DNA of 19,984 nt from contig CAJLLL010000037.1 in assembly GCA_905207485.1 (NCBI GenBank), positions 1 through 19,984 on the forward strand, read 5' to 3'. Below the pieces are notes generated by a model, which saw only the letters and a program-made list of their open reading frames with translations, had not been told where the DNA came from and did no database searches. Numbering within the stretch: the stretch's first letter is position 1; the number at the start of each line of letters is the position of its first letter. This DNA is from an uncultured Phascolarctobacterium sp. (GTDB lineage Bacteria; Bacillota; Negativicutes; Acidaminococcales; Acidaminococcaceae). A program made the translations under genes and the position numbers. Below, one piece after another: positions 4,402 through 11,867 of the stretch.

Positions 4402-6483
4402 ATGACAAGTGTTCCGAAACTTTTTGGCTGTGCGGTTTTTAACGAAACAGTAATGAAAGACCGCCTGCCGACAGCAACTTACAAGGCTTTTAAAAATGCT
4501 GTGCTGAAGGGTGAGCCGCTGGATTTGCCCATTGCCAACATTATCGCCAATGCGATGAAGGATTGGGCGCTGGAACATGGCGCTACGCATTTTACGCACT
4601 GGTTTCAGCCGATGACGGGGATTACTGCTGAAAAGCATGAAAGTTTTATCACGCCGACGGCGGACGGGCGCGTGATAATGGATTTCAGCGGCAAGGAACT
4701 GGTGCAGGGCGAGCCTGACGCTTCGAGCTTTCCTTCCGGCGGGCTGCGCGCTACGTTTGAAGCGCGCGGTTATACGGCGTGGGACCCGACAAGCTATGCG
4801 TTTGTGAAGGACGGCTGTTTGTATGTACCGACGGCGTTCTGCTCCTACACTGGCGATGTGCTGGATAAGAAAACGCCGCTTTTGCGCAGCATGTGCTGTG
4901 TAGACAGGGCGGCACGCCGCATTTTAAAAATGTTCGGCACCGATACGGAAAAAGTTATTACAACCGTTGGCCCGGAGCAGGAATACTTTTTGGTGGATAA
5001 GGACATGTACGATAAACGCACGGATTTGAAGTTTACCGGCCGTACATTGTTCGGAGCCATGCCGCCGAAGGGGCAGGAACTTGATGACCATTATTTTGGC
5101 ATTATCAAACCGCGCGTAAAGGCTTTTATGAAAGAACTGGACGAAAAGCTGTGGGAGCTTGGCGTTTTGGCGAAAACGGAGCATAACGAGGTTGCCCCGG
5201 CGCAGCACGAACTGGCGCCGATATTTGCCGGCACCAATGTAGCCACCGACCATAACCAGCTTACCATGGAACTGATGCAGAGCATTGCGCGCAAACATAA
5301 TCTTGTGTGCCTGCTGCACGAAAAACCTTTTGACGGCGTAAACGGCAGCGGCAAGCACAACAACTGGTCGCTGGCAACGGTTGAAGGCGAAAACCTGCTT
5401 GACCCGGGTGCAGAGCCTTATAAAAACCACCGCTTTTTACTGTTTTTGGCAGCGGTAATAAAAGCGGTTGACGAATATCAGGATTTGCTGCGCATCAGCG
5501 TGGCAAGCGCGGGCAACGACCACCGCCTGGGAGCAAACGAAGCTCCGCCCGCAATAGTATCAATGTTTTTAGGCACCGAACTTACCAATGTGCTGAAAGC
5601 CATTGAAGCCGGTGCTGAATATAAACCCGAAAGTGAAGGCGAACTGAAGCTGAGCGGCAATGTGCTGCCTGCTTTAAAGAAAGACAACACGGACAGAAAC
5701 CGTACTTCGCCTTTTGCTTTCACCGGCAACAAATTTGAGTTCCGCATGGTAGGCTCTGCCGCCTCCATTGCCGGGCCGAACATAGTTTTAAACACCATTG
5801 TTGCCGAAGCGCTGGAAGAGTTTGCCGCAAAATTAGAAAACGCGGACGATTTTGAAGCCGCAGTGGTAAACCTCATCCGTGAAACAGTCATCGCGCATAA
5901 ACGCATCATCTTTAACGGTGACGGTTATACCGATGCCTGGGTTGAAGAGGCCAAATCGAGGGGGCTGCTCAATCTGAAATCCACGCCGGAAGCACTGCCT
6001 TATATGGTAAAAGAGAAAAACATCAGCCTGTTTGTAAAACACGGCATTTTTACCGAGGCAGAAATCCGCAGCCGCCTGGAAATTTCTCTGGAAGGCTACA
6101 GTAAAGCCATCCGTATTGAGGCGCTGGCAATGCTGGAGATGCTGTTCAAAGACATTTTGCCTGCCGCATCCGCTTACAGCACGGATTTGACCACGGCGGC
6201 GCAGGGCAAAAAAGCTCTTGGCATTGCCGGCTGCTTTGAAACGGAGCTTGCCGGTAAAATCGCAACATTATCCAGCCTGCTTTACACAGATGCAGAAAAA
6301 CTGAAGCTGGATTTGGCAAACGTGGTAAAAACATCTGCCGTGGCAGAAGCCGATTATTACCACGATGTTATTTTAAAAGACATGGGGGCTTTGCGCGAGG
6401 CAGCCGATGAAATGGAAGTGCTGATGGGCGGCAGATACCTGCCGTACCCGACTTACAGCAGTTTGCTGTTTGGCGTAAACTGA
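4402..6483 (+). CDS. glnN: Glutamine synthetase type III
   Basis: A 693-residue protein, typical of GSIII (about 700-730) and much longer than GSI. It makes glutamine from glutamate, ammonium and ATP in the cytoplasm. It carries the GSIII N-terminus (PKLFGCAVFNETVMKDRLP) and active-site motifs in order: PEQEYFLVD (residues 191-199), NEVAPAQHELAPIF, NGSGKHNNWS (314-323), HRLGANEAPPAIVS (374 on) and NRTSPFAFTGNKFEFR (433 on). The ATG at 4402 follows a GGGGGGA run with a short spacer. The frame is open further upstream to 4333, but that stretch lies in the leader terminator and has no ribosome binding site. It is followed by amt and glnK, so it is the assimilation step of an ammonium-scavenging cluster. 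Control probably acts through the promoter dyad and leader hairpin. Confidence 0.97.
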   Translation: MTSVPKLFGCAVFNETVMKDRLPTATYKAFKNAVLKGEPLDLPIANIIANAMKDWALEHGATHFTHWFQPMTGITAEKHESFITPTADGRVIMDFSGKELVQGEPDASSFPSGGLRATFEARGYTAWDPTSYAFVKDGCLYVPTAFCSYTGDVLDKKTPLLRSMCCVDRAARRILKMFGTDTEKVITTVGPEQEYFLVDKDMYDKRTDLKFTGRTLFGAMPPKGQELDDHYFGIIKPRVKAFMKELDEKLWELGVLAKTEHNEVAPAQHELAPIFAGTNVATDHNQLTMELMQSIARKHNLVCLLHEKPFDGVNGSGKHNNWSLATVEGENLLDPGAEPYKNHRFLLFLAAVIKAVDEYQDLLRISVASAGNDHRLGANEAPPAIVSMFLGTELTNVLKAIEAGAEYKPESEGELKLSGNVLPALKKDNTDRNRTSPFAFTGNKFEFRMVGSAASIAGPNIVLNTIVAEALEEFAAKLENADDFEAAVVNLIRETVIAHKRIIFNGDGYTDAWVEEAKSRGLLNLKSTPEALPYMVKEKNISLFVKHGIFTEAEIRSRLEISLEGYSKAIRIEALAMLEMLFKDILPAASAYSTDLTTAAQGKKALGIAGCFETELAGKIATLSSLLYTDAEKLKLDLANVVKTSAVAEADYYHDVILKDMGALREAADEMEVLMGGRYLPYPTYSSLLFGVN

Positions 6484-6510
6484 ATTTAAAATTTATTTTG
6501 CAATGCACAA

Positions 6511-6550
6511 CGGGGTGTATCTTAAAGGGTACACCCCGCTTTTGTTTTAA
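6511..6550 (+). terminator. Terminator between glnN and amt
   Basis: CGGGGTGTA (6511-6519) pairs with TACACCCCG (6530-6538), 10-nt loop, then CTTTTGTTTT. No new promoter is obvious between it and amt, so amt-glnK may depend on partial read-through. Confidence 0.85.
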
Positions 6551-6571
6551 ATTAGAAAGAGGGCAATAAAA

Positions 6572-7972
6572 ATGAGGGGCTTAATACATGGTTTAATGGC
6601 AGCCGCTGTGCTTATGGGCTTGCCGCATGCGGCACTGGCGGCGGAGGCTGCGCCTGCGCTGGATACCGGCGATACGGCATGGGTGCTTATGAGCGCGGCG
6701 CTTGTTATGCTGATGACGCCGGGGCTGGCATTTTTTTACGGCGGCATGGTGCGCAGCAAAAACGTGCTGACAACAATTATGCAGAGTTTTTTTATAGTGG
6801 CGCTTGTAAGCGTGCAGTGGCTTTTGTTTGGCTTCAGCCTGGCGTTTGGGCCTGATATTGGCGGTTTTATAGGCAGTTTAAGCTGGGCGGGGTTTAGTGA
6901 TATTGCGCTTTTTGCCGTGCCGTATGATGCTTACAGTGCTACGGTGCCGCTGTTTGCTTTTGCTGCGTTTCAATGTATGTTTGCCGTTATTACAGCGGCG
7001 CTTATTACCGGCGCTTATGCTGAACGTTTTAAATTTCCGGCTTTTGTGCTGTTTACTTTTTTGTGGACAACGTTTTTATACGACCCGATGGCGCACTGGG
7101 TTTGGGGTGACGGCGGCTGGCTGCGCAGTTTGGGCGCGCTTGATTTTGCAGGCGGCACGGTAATACACATACTCAGCGGCGTAAGCGGGCTGGTTGCCTG
7201 CATAATGCTTGGCAAACGCAGCGGCAAAGGCGTTGTGCCGATGCTGCCGCACCATTTGCCGATGACTGTGCTTGGCGCGGCGCTGTTATGGTTTGGCTGG
7301 TTTGGCTTTAACGCAGGCAGCGCACTTAGCGCCAACGGGATTGCCGCAGGCGCTTTTGTAGTAACGCAGGCAGCTGCTGCATCGGCAACCTTATCGTGGG
7401 TAGCTGCGGAATGGTTTATAAACGGGCACCCAACAATGCTTGGCGCGGCAAGCGGCTGCATTGCCGGGCTTGTTGCCATTACGCCGGCGGCAGGTTTTGT
7501 AACGGTAGTGCCGGCTGTGCTGATAGGCCTTATCGGCGGGGTGCTGTGCTTTACGGCAGTAGCCTTTGTTAAAAATAAGCTCGGTTATGACGATGCGCTT
7601 GACGCTTTTGGCGTACATGGCGTTGGCGGCACCTGGGGCGCGCTTGCTACCGGGCTGTGGGCAAGCAAACAGGCTAACGCCGCCGGTGCGGACGGGCTTT
7701 TTTACGGCAACGCGCACCAGCTTTATGTGCAGGCGGTAACAGTTGTTGTTGCCATTGCGCTGGCGGTTATAGGAACTTATGTTATCTTAAAAATTACCGG
7801 CGCGGTAACAACCCTGCGTGCAGATGCCGCTGAAGAAGAAACCGGGCTTGATATTGCAGAACACGGCGAACGGGCATACCGCCAAAGCATTATCAACGGC
7901 ACGCCGCTTACAAATCTTGCGGCAGTGCAGCAGCCCGTGCTGATAACCAATCCCGCTGCGGCGGAAAAATAA
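6572..7972 (+). CDS. amt: Ammonium transporter, Amt family
   Basis: A 466-residue inner-membrane channel with a cleavable signal peptide (about residues 1-24, ending HAALAAEA) and eleven expected helices, as in AmtB. MTPGLAFFYGGMVRSKNVL is the usual first-helix signature. The Amt signature DFAGGTVIHILSGVSG carries pore His199, and DAFGVHGVGGTWGALATG carries the twin His349. A tail of about 55 polar residues follows the last helix; in this family the tail binds GlnK. AAAGAGGG (6556-6563) with an 8-nt spacer supports the ATG. The glnK start codon is 12 nt after the stop, so the two are co-transcribed. It takes up NH4+/NH3 when ammonium is scarce. Confidence 0.97.
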   Translation: MRGLIHGLMAAAVLMGLPHAALAAEAAPALDTGDTAWVLMSAALVMLMTPGLAFFYGGMVRSKNVLTTIMQSFFIVALVSVQWLLFGFSLAFGPDIGGFIGSLSWAGFSDIALFAVPYDAYSATVPLFAFAAFQCMFAVITAALITGAYAERFKFPAFVLFTFLWTTFLYDPMAHWVWGDGGWLRSLGALDFAGGTVIHILSGVSGLVACIMLGKRSGKGVVPMLPHHLPMTVLGAALLWFGWFGFNAGSALSANGIAAGAFVVTQAAAASATLSWVAAEWFINGHPTMLGAASGCIAGLVAITPAAGFVTVVPAVLIGLIGGVLCFTAVAFVKNKLGYDDALDAFGVHGVGGTWGALATGLWASKQANAAGADGLFYGNAHQLYVQAVTVVVAIALAVIGTYVILKITGAVTTLRADAAEEETGLDIAEHGERAYRQSIINGTPLTNLAAVQQPVLITNPAAAEK

Positions 7973-7984
7973 ACGGAGGCAGTT

Positions 7985-8347
7985 ATGAGACCCATTACCA
8001 AAATTGATATTATTACCCGCACCGAAAAACTTGATGCGCTGAAACTGGCCTTTGCCGAAATTGGCGTAACCGGCATGACGGTAAGCCAGGTGTTTGGCTG
8101 CGGGCTGCAAAAAGGTCACCGGGAAGTTTACCGCGGACAGGAATATGATATTAACCTGGTGCCGAAAGTAAAAATAGAAACAGTTGTCTGCGAAGTGCCG
8201 GTAGAAGAAGTTTTGCGGGTAGCGCAGAAAGTTTTGAAAACCGGGCAGCCCGGCGATGGCAAAATTTTTATTTACCGTTTGGATAATGCCGTTAAAATAC
8301 GCACCGGCGAACAGGGCGAAGCGGCAATTATTGATGACCATAAGTAA
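7985..8347 (+). CDS. glnK: P-II nitrogen regulatory protein
   Basis: A 120-residue PII protein. The T-loop GLQKGHREVYRGQEYDINLV includes Tyr54, equivalent to the Tyr51 that is uridylylated in enteric PII. VPKVKIETVV follows, then the B-loop TGQPGDGKIFIY, and the C-terminal VKIRTGEQGEAAI. PII trimers sense 2-oxoglutarate and ATP/ADP and plug the Amt pore when nitrogen is plentiful. Location right after amt with GGAGG 5 nt before ATG is the standard amtB-glnK pairing. Whether Tyr54 is modified here is unknown because no GlnD is in the window. A terminator lies 75 nt downstream. Confidence 0.97.
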   Translation: MRPITKIDIITRTEKLDALKLAFAEIGVTGMTVSQVFGCGLQKGHREVYRGQEYDINLVPKVKIETVVCEVPVEEVLRVAQKVLKTGQPGDGKIFIYRLDNAVKIRTGEQGEAAIIDDHK

Positions 8348-8422
8348 GACGGCAGGTAAAATTTGCGGCTTATTGATTTATAAGCTGCACTGATAAATTC
8401 TTTGCAGTCTCCACCTTTCATT

Positions 8423-8456
8423 GGCACTGCGTGCTTTTATGCCGCAGTGCCTTTTT
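8423..8456 (+). terminator. Terminator of the amt-glnK unit
   Basis: GGCACTGCG (8423-8431) and CGCAGTGCC (8443-8451), 11-nt loop, then five T. It closes the nitrogen cluster. Confidence 0.92.
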
Positions 8457-8576
8457 ATGCTTGTAACTATAACTGTGCATATTAATAAGTTCTGCTTATG
8501 AATGTTAAAAAATTAAACTTTTTGCTGACATGTAAAACGGTTGATATAAGGCATTGTGTAAAATTACAGCAAATAA

Positions 8577-8597
8577 TTTATAAGTTAAACTTATAAA
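8577..8597. repeat. 21-nt perfect palindrome
   Basis: TTTATAAGTT (8577-8586), central A, AACTTATAAA (8588-8597). It is AT-rich with no T tract after it and is possibly a protein-binding site. Confidence 0.75.
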
Positions 8598-8663
8598 CAG
8601 CTCAGATGAAATAAGGGCTGCGTTTTTCTTCCGCACTTTGCACAGGTATTTTGGGTTATATTG

Positions 8664-8677
8664 CTAACGTACGTTAG
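8664..8677. repeat. Perfect palindrome CTAACGTACGTTAG
   Basis: Two 7-nt arms abut at 8670/8671, and two further bases match beyond a single mismatch on each side (TTg...tAA). The size and symmetry are like TetR-family operators, but no such regulator gene is nearby. Confidence 0.75.
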
Positions 8678-8684
8678 TAATTTA

Positions 8685-8737
8685 GGGAACAAGGTAGATT
8701 ATATATAATAAACCTGCGGTTTATTGGGAACAAGGTA
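8685..8737 (+). repeat. Direct repeat GGGAACAAGGTA flanking a hairpin
   Basis: Identical 12-mers at 8685-8696 and 8726-8737, 41 nt apart. Between them AATAAACC (8707-8714) - TGC - GGTTTATT (8718-8725) is a perfect 8-bp hairpin, and a TATAAT lies at 8704-8709. Iteron-like or operator-like arrangement; function unknown. Confidence 0.75.
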
Positions 8738-8803
8738 AGAACGTATAGACGGCAAAGAAAAGAATAAGAGAAAAAACAGACAAAAAAGAGAAAAGAAAAG
8801 AAA

Positions 8804-8912
8804 CTTACACCCACATAAACGTAAATGCAGGCATTAAATTAACCAGCGGCAGAAAAAATTTTTTACGGCAGGGTTAATTATTTTTACTTTTGGCTGTTTA
8901 GGTGGGTGTAAG
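8804..8912. repeat. 109-nt imperfect inverted-repeat block, MITE-like
   Basis: CTTACACCCACATAAAC (8804-8820) and GTTTAGGTGGGTGTAAG (8896-8912) are inverted copies matching at 16 of 17 positions. Symmetrically inside are AATTAACC (8837-8844) and GGTTAATT (8872-8879), and AAAAAATTTTTT (8853-8864) lies near the centre. No clear target-site duplication flanks it, so a mobile origin is only a guess; a structured RNA or cruciform is equally possible. Confidence 0.6.
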
Positions 8913-8936
8913 GGTTGTGTAAATTTTAAAAAGCAA

Positions 8937-8969
8937 TAAAAAACACCGCAGCAAAAAACTACGGTGTTT
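8937..8969 (-). terminator. Terminator of the alcohol dehydrogenase gene
   Basis: AAACACCG (8941-8948) and CGGTGTTT (8962-8969) form the stem. On the minus strand it runs into a T run, about 45 nt past the stop codon. Confidence 0.85.
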
Positions 8970-9012
8970 AAAAGCGTGAATTAAATTTTCAGTTTAAACG
9001 CTATGCACAGCA

Positions 9013-10182
9013 TTAAAAAGTTACGGGTTTGCCGTAGTAAGCGCAGGTAAGCACTTCTTTCATGGCAGCATCGTCAATAGGGCGCGGGTTGGCAAGCGTG
9101 CAGGGGTCAAGCACTGCGTTGTGGGCAATGGCATCGGCGTGTTCTTTAAACAGTTCTTCGCTTACGCCGTTATCTTTATAGGTCTGGGCAATGTTCAGTT
9201 CTTTGTTCATTGCCATAATGGCTTTAACAAGCGAATCGGTAAGCTGTTTATCGGTAGCGCCGGGCAGGCCCAGATAGCGTGCGATGGCTGCATAACGGTT
9301 CATGCATACGCGCGAATTGTACTGAATAACGGACGGCAGAAGTATTGCATTGCAGCAGCCGTGCGGAATGTGGAAGACAGCGCCGGTTTTATGTGCCAGG
9401 CTGTGGGCAATGCCCAAAAGCGCGTTGCTGAACGCCATGCCTGCGAGGCACTGGGCAATGTGCATTTTGCCGCGTGCTTCTTTATCGCCGTGGTAGCTGT
9501 CAATGAGGCTGTCAAAAATATCGCCGATGGCTTTTAATGCCAGAGCATCCGAAAAATCGCTGCGCGCTGTAGCAACATAGGCTTCAATGGCGTGCGTAAG
9601 GGCATCCATGCCGGTGTGAGCCGTAAGTTTGGGCGGCATGGTCAGCGGAATATCGGTGTCAAGCACGGCAATATCCGGCGTAATTTCAAAATCGGCCAGC
9701 GGATATTTAATGCCTGTTGCGTAATCGGTGATAACCGAAAAGGCGGTAACTTCCGAAGCGGTGCCGCTGGTAGAGGGGATTGCTACGAAAATTGCCTTGT
9801 TGCGCAGTTTCGGCATGGTAAACGGTGTTTTAATATCTTCAAAGGTTTTTTCGGGGTGTTCATAAAATACCCACATGGCTTTGGCTGCATCAATAGGCGA
9901 GCCGCCGCCGATTGCAACGATAACGTCAGGTTCAAAGGCGCGCATTGCTTCTGCGCCTTTCATAACTGTTTCTATGGAAGGGTCTGGTTCGATGCCTTCA
10001 AAAACGGCGGTTTCAAGTCCTGCGGCTTTCAAAACCTCTTCGGTTTTCTGTAAAAAGCCGCCGCGGCGCATGGAGCTGCCGCCGGTAAAAATCATGGCTT
10101 TTTTATGCCCTTGCAAAACCTTTAATTCTTCCAGGGCACCGGGACCGTAGTAAATATCGCGTGGTAAAGTAAAGCGTGACAT
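9013..10182 (-). CDS. Iron-containing alcohol dehydrogenase
   Basis: A 389-residue group III (Fe-dependent) alcohol dehydrogenase, full length. The nucleotide-binding GGGSPIDAAK is at residues 92-101 and PSTSGTASEVT at about 136-146. Likely metal ligands by comparison with FucO are Asp193 and His197 (GMDALTHAIEAYV), His260 (GIAHSLAHKTGA) and His274 (IPHG). It reduces an aldehyde to an alcohol, or the reverse, with NAD(P)H in the cytoplasm. The IPHGCCNAILLP stretch resembles butanol dehydrogenases and the AdhE C-terminal domain, but there is no aldehyde dehydrogenase domain. AGGAGG sits 7 nt before ATG, and a TATAAT (10219-10214) precedes it. Monocistronic. Substrate unknown; a fermentative reductant sink is the likely role. 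Confidence 0.94.
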   Translation of the reverse strand: MSRFTLPRDIYYGPGALEELKVLQGHKKAMIFTGGSSMRRGGFLQKTEEVLKAAGLETAVFEGIEPDPSIETVMKGAEAMRAFEPDVIVAIGGGSPIDAAKAMWVFYEHPEKTFEDIKTPFTMPKLRNKAIFVAIPSTSGTASEVTAFSVITDYATGIKYPLADFEITPDIAVLDTDIPLTMPPKLTAHTGMDALTHAIEAYVATARSDFSDALALKAIGDIFDSLIDSYHGDKEARGKMHIAQCLAGMAFSNALLGIAHSLAHKTGAVFHIPHGCCNAILLPSVIQYNSRVCMNRYAAIARYLGLPGATDKQLTDSLVKAIMAMNKELNIAQTYKDNGVSEELFKEHADAIAHNAVLDPCTLANPRPIDDAAMKEVLTCAYYGKPVTF

Positions 10183-10213
10183 GTAATCGCCTCCTGTTTG
10201 TTTATTTGCCTTT

Positions 10214-10219
10214 ATTATA
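10214..10219 (-). promoter_or_regulatory. -10 box of the alcohol dehydrogenase promoter
   Basis: TATAAT on the minus strand, 31 nt upstream of the start codon. The -35 region is only a T-rich stretch, so the promoter is incomplete by eye. Confidence 0.55.
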
Positions 10220-10339
10220 ACACTAAACTGCCGTAAAAAAATGAGTTTTCTGTGAAAAATTAAAAATAATTATTAAATGCTGATAAAAACTAATTTTGAA
10301 AAATCTGCAAAAGCGGTAGAGTGTTTGGCGCTTTTAGGT

Positions 10340-10345
10340 TATAAT
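10340..10345 (+). promoter_or_regulatory. -10 box of the thiC promoter
   Basis: TATAAT 30 nt before the thiC start. No good -35 box lies 17 nt away. A start near 10352 leaves a leader of about 24 nt, too short for a TPP riboswitch. Confidence 0.55.
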
Positions 10346-10375
10346 AAAAGCATTAACAGCAAAGGATGTGATTTT

Positions 10376-11680
10376 TTGGCAACACAAATGCAGCTTGCCC
10401 GTCAGGGCATTGTTACTGAAGCCATGAAACAGGTAGCCGCCTACGAAGGCGTAACGGAAGAATTTATCCGTAAGGGCGTGGCAGAAGGCACTATCGCCAT
10501 ACCCATGAATATAAACCATAAAAATGTAACTCCGCGCGGCGTGGGGCAGGGGCTGAGCGTTAAGGTAAACGCCAATATCGGCACTTCCAGCAGCTATCCC
10601 GACCCGGAGCCGGAACTTGAAAAACTGCGTGCCGCCATTGAAGCCGGTGCAGACAGCGTGATGGATTTATCTACGGGCGATAATATCGATGCTTCCCGCA
10701 GAGCCATTATTAATGCCAGCACCGTAATGGTGGGCACTGTGCCTATTTACCAGGCAACCGTGGAAACCATTAAAAAACGCGGCGCCGTTGTGGAAATGAC
10801 CAAAGAAGATTTGTTTGACGTTATCCGCCAGCAGGCGAAAGACGGCGCAGATTTTATGACCATACACTGCGGCATTAACAAAAAAGTGCTGGACATGCTG
10901 ACCGGCGAAGGGCGCGTAATGGACGTTGTAAGCCGCGGCGGCAGCTTTATTACCGGCTGGATGCTGCACAACGGACTGGAAAACCCGCTTTATGAATATT
11001 ATGATGAAATTCTGGATATTTGCGCTGAATATGATGTTACCATCAGTTTGGGCGATGGACTGCGCCCGGGCTGTCTTGCCGATGCCAGCGACCGCGCGCA
11101 GTTACAGGAACTTTTGAATTTAGGCGAACTTACGCAGCGCGCGTGGGAAAAAGGCGTGCAGGTAATGGTGGAAGGGCCTGGGCATGTGCCTTACAACCAG
11201 ATTGCTGCCAATATGCAGCTGCAAAAACGTATCTGCCACGGCGCGCCGTTTTATGTGCTGGGGCCTTTGGTGACGGACATTGCCCCTGGTTATGACCATA
11301 TTACTTCTGCCATTGGCGGCACTTTGGCGGCGGTAAGCGGCGCAGACTTTTTGTGCTATGTAACGCCGGCCGAACATTTGGGGCTGCCCGATATCGACGA
11401 TGTGCGCGAGGGCGTAATTGCAGCGCGCATTGCAGGCCATGCTGCAGATATTGCAAAGGGCTTGCCCAAAGCAGTGGCGTGGGATTTGGAAATGGCCAAA
11501 GCACGCAAAAACCTTGACTGGCAAAAACAGATTGAGCTTGCCATTGACCCGGTTAAAGCACAGGCGTACCGCGCTAAAAAGAACAAGGAAGATGATGAAG
11601 CCTGCTCGATGTGCGGTGATTACTGCGCTGTAAAAATTGTGGGTGAATATTTGGATAAATGCAAAGGCTGCAGAAAATAA
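10376..11680 (+). CDS. thiC: Phosphomethylpyrimidine synthase ThiC, short form
   Basis: A 434-residue radical-SAM enzyme that converts aminoimidazole ribotide to HMP phosphate for thiamine synthesis. It lacks the long N-terminal extension of the roughly 630-residue enterobacterial form, as is usual in anaerobes and archaea. The start is TTG at 10376 with AAGGA at 10362-10366. The frame is open back to 10277, but that would run through the -10 box. Family marks are TQMQLARQGIVTEAM, NANIGTSSSYPD, AGADSVMDLSTGD, TIHCGIN, SRGGSFITGWM, LGDGLRPGCLADA, VEGPGHVPYNQI and LGPLVTDIAPGYDHI. The C-terminal cluster motif reads CSMCGDYC (Cys410, 413, 417) plus two more cysteines in CKGC. It stands alone, with no thiamine operon partner in the window. 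Confidence 0.96.
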   Translation: MATQMQLARQGIVTEAMKQVAAYEGVTEEFIRKGVAEGTIAIPMNINHKNVTPRGVGQGLSVKVNANIGTSSSYPDPEPELEKLRAAIEAGADSVMDLSTGDNIDASRRAIINASTVMVGTVPIYQATVETIKKRGAVVEMTKEDLFDVIRQQAKDGADFMTIHCGINKKVLDMLTGEGRVMDVVSRGGSFITGWMLHNGLENPLYEYYDEILDICAEYDVTISLGDGLRPGCLADASDRAQLQELLNLGELTQRAWEKGVQVMVEGPGHVPYNQIAANMQLQKRICHGAPFYVLGPLVTDIAPGYDHITSAIGGTLAAVSGADFLCYVTPAEHLGLPDIDDVREGVIAARIAGHAADIAKGLPKAVAWDLEMAKARKNLDWQKQIELAIDPVKAQAYRAKKNKEDDEACSMCGDYCAVKIVGEYLDKCKGCRK

Positions 11681-11707
11681 ATTTCTGCTTTTTAAAATAA
11701 GCCGTGC

Positions 11708-11791
11708 TATAATAAAAGCACAAAATGGGATTGATGTTGACATTTTGGCACATAAAAAAACGGGAGCTGCAACTCCCGTTTTTTTATGTGC
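11708..11791 (+). ncRNA. Small-RNA unit related to the antitoxin RNA, apparently orphan
   Basis: An extended -10 (TGCTATAAT, with TATAAT at 11708-11713) is followed by about 66 nt that end in a bidirectional terminator. It shares with the unit at 3009-3093 the TATAATAAA and CACAAAA start, a GGC(G)CACA motif just before the hairpin, and the CGGGAG-N6-CTCCCG core. Its middle differs, and its complement reads ATG TCA ACA TCA, suggesting a cognate start region of another toxin. No toxin ORF with a ribosome binding site faces it here. The first transcribed base is probably near 11720. Function is inferred by likeness only. Confidence 0.5.
11748..11791. terminator. Bidirectional terminator, 19-bp perfect stem
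   Basis: GCACATAAAAAAACGGGAG (11748-11766), loop CTGCAA, and its exact complement at 11773-11791. It may also terminate thiC read-through. Confidence 0.9.
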
Positions 11792-11829
11792 TGGCCATCT
11801 GTTATGCTAAAAAATAAACATCAGTTAAT

Positions 11830-11867
11830 AAAAACAGCCTGCTGTAATAAAACAGCAGACTGTTTTT
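11830..11867 (-). terminator. Terminator of the GNAT operon
   Basis: AAAAACAGCCTGCTGT (11830-11845) and ACAGCAGACTGTTTTT (11852-11867), with one mismatch. The hairpin overlaps the GNAT stop codon (11868-11866) on the minus strand and ends in a T run. Confidence 0.85.

Larger units (their letters stand above)
8457..8940. other. Gene-free, repeat-rich intergenic stretch
   Basis: No ORF with a ribosome binding site was found on either strand in these 484 nt. From left to right it holds a 21-nt palindrome (8577-8597), a 14-nt palindrome (8664-8677), a direct repeat flanking a hairpin (8685-8737), a purine-rich tract (about 8751-8803) and a 109-nt inverted-repeat block (8804-8912). A TATAAT at 8704-8709 has only a poor -35 match. 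It could hold an unrecognised RNA or a small non-autonomous element remnant. Confidence 0.6.

Noticed and set aside
8685..8737. AACAAGGTA in the direct repeats resembles the 3' end of 16S rRNA
   Set aside because: The match is only about nine bases, with no further rRNA similarity around it.
10277..10375. N-terminal extension of thiC
   Set aside because: It runs through the TATAAT box, and the ribosome binding site at 10361-10370 supports the TTG at 10376.
11726..11818. A 30-codon plus-strand ORF (MGLMLTFWHIKKRELQ...) in the second small-RNA unit
   Set aside because: It runs through the 19-bp terminator and lacks a Shine-Dalgarno sequence; a non-coding RNA explains the region better.
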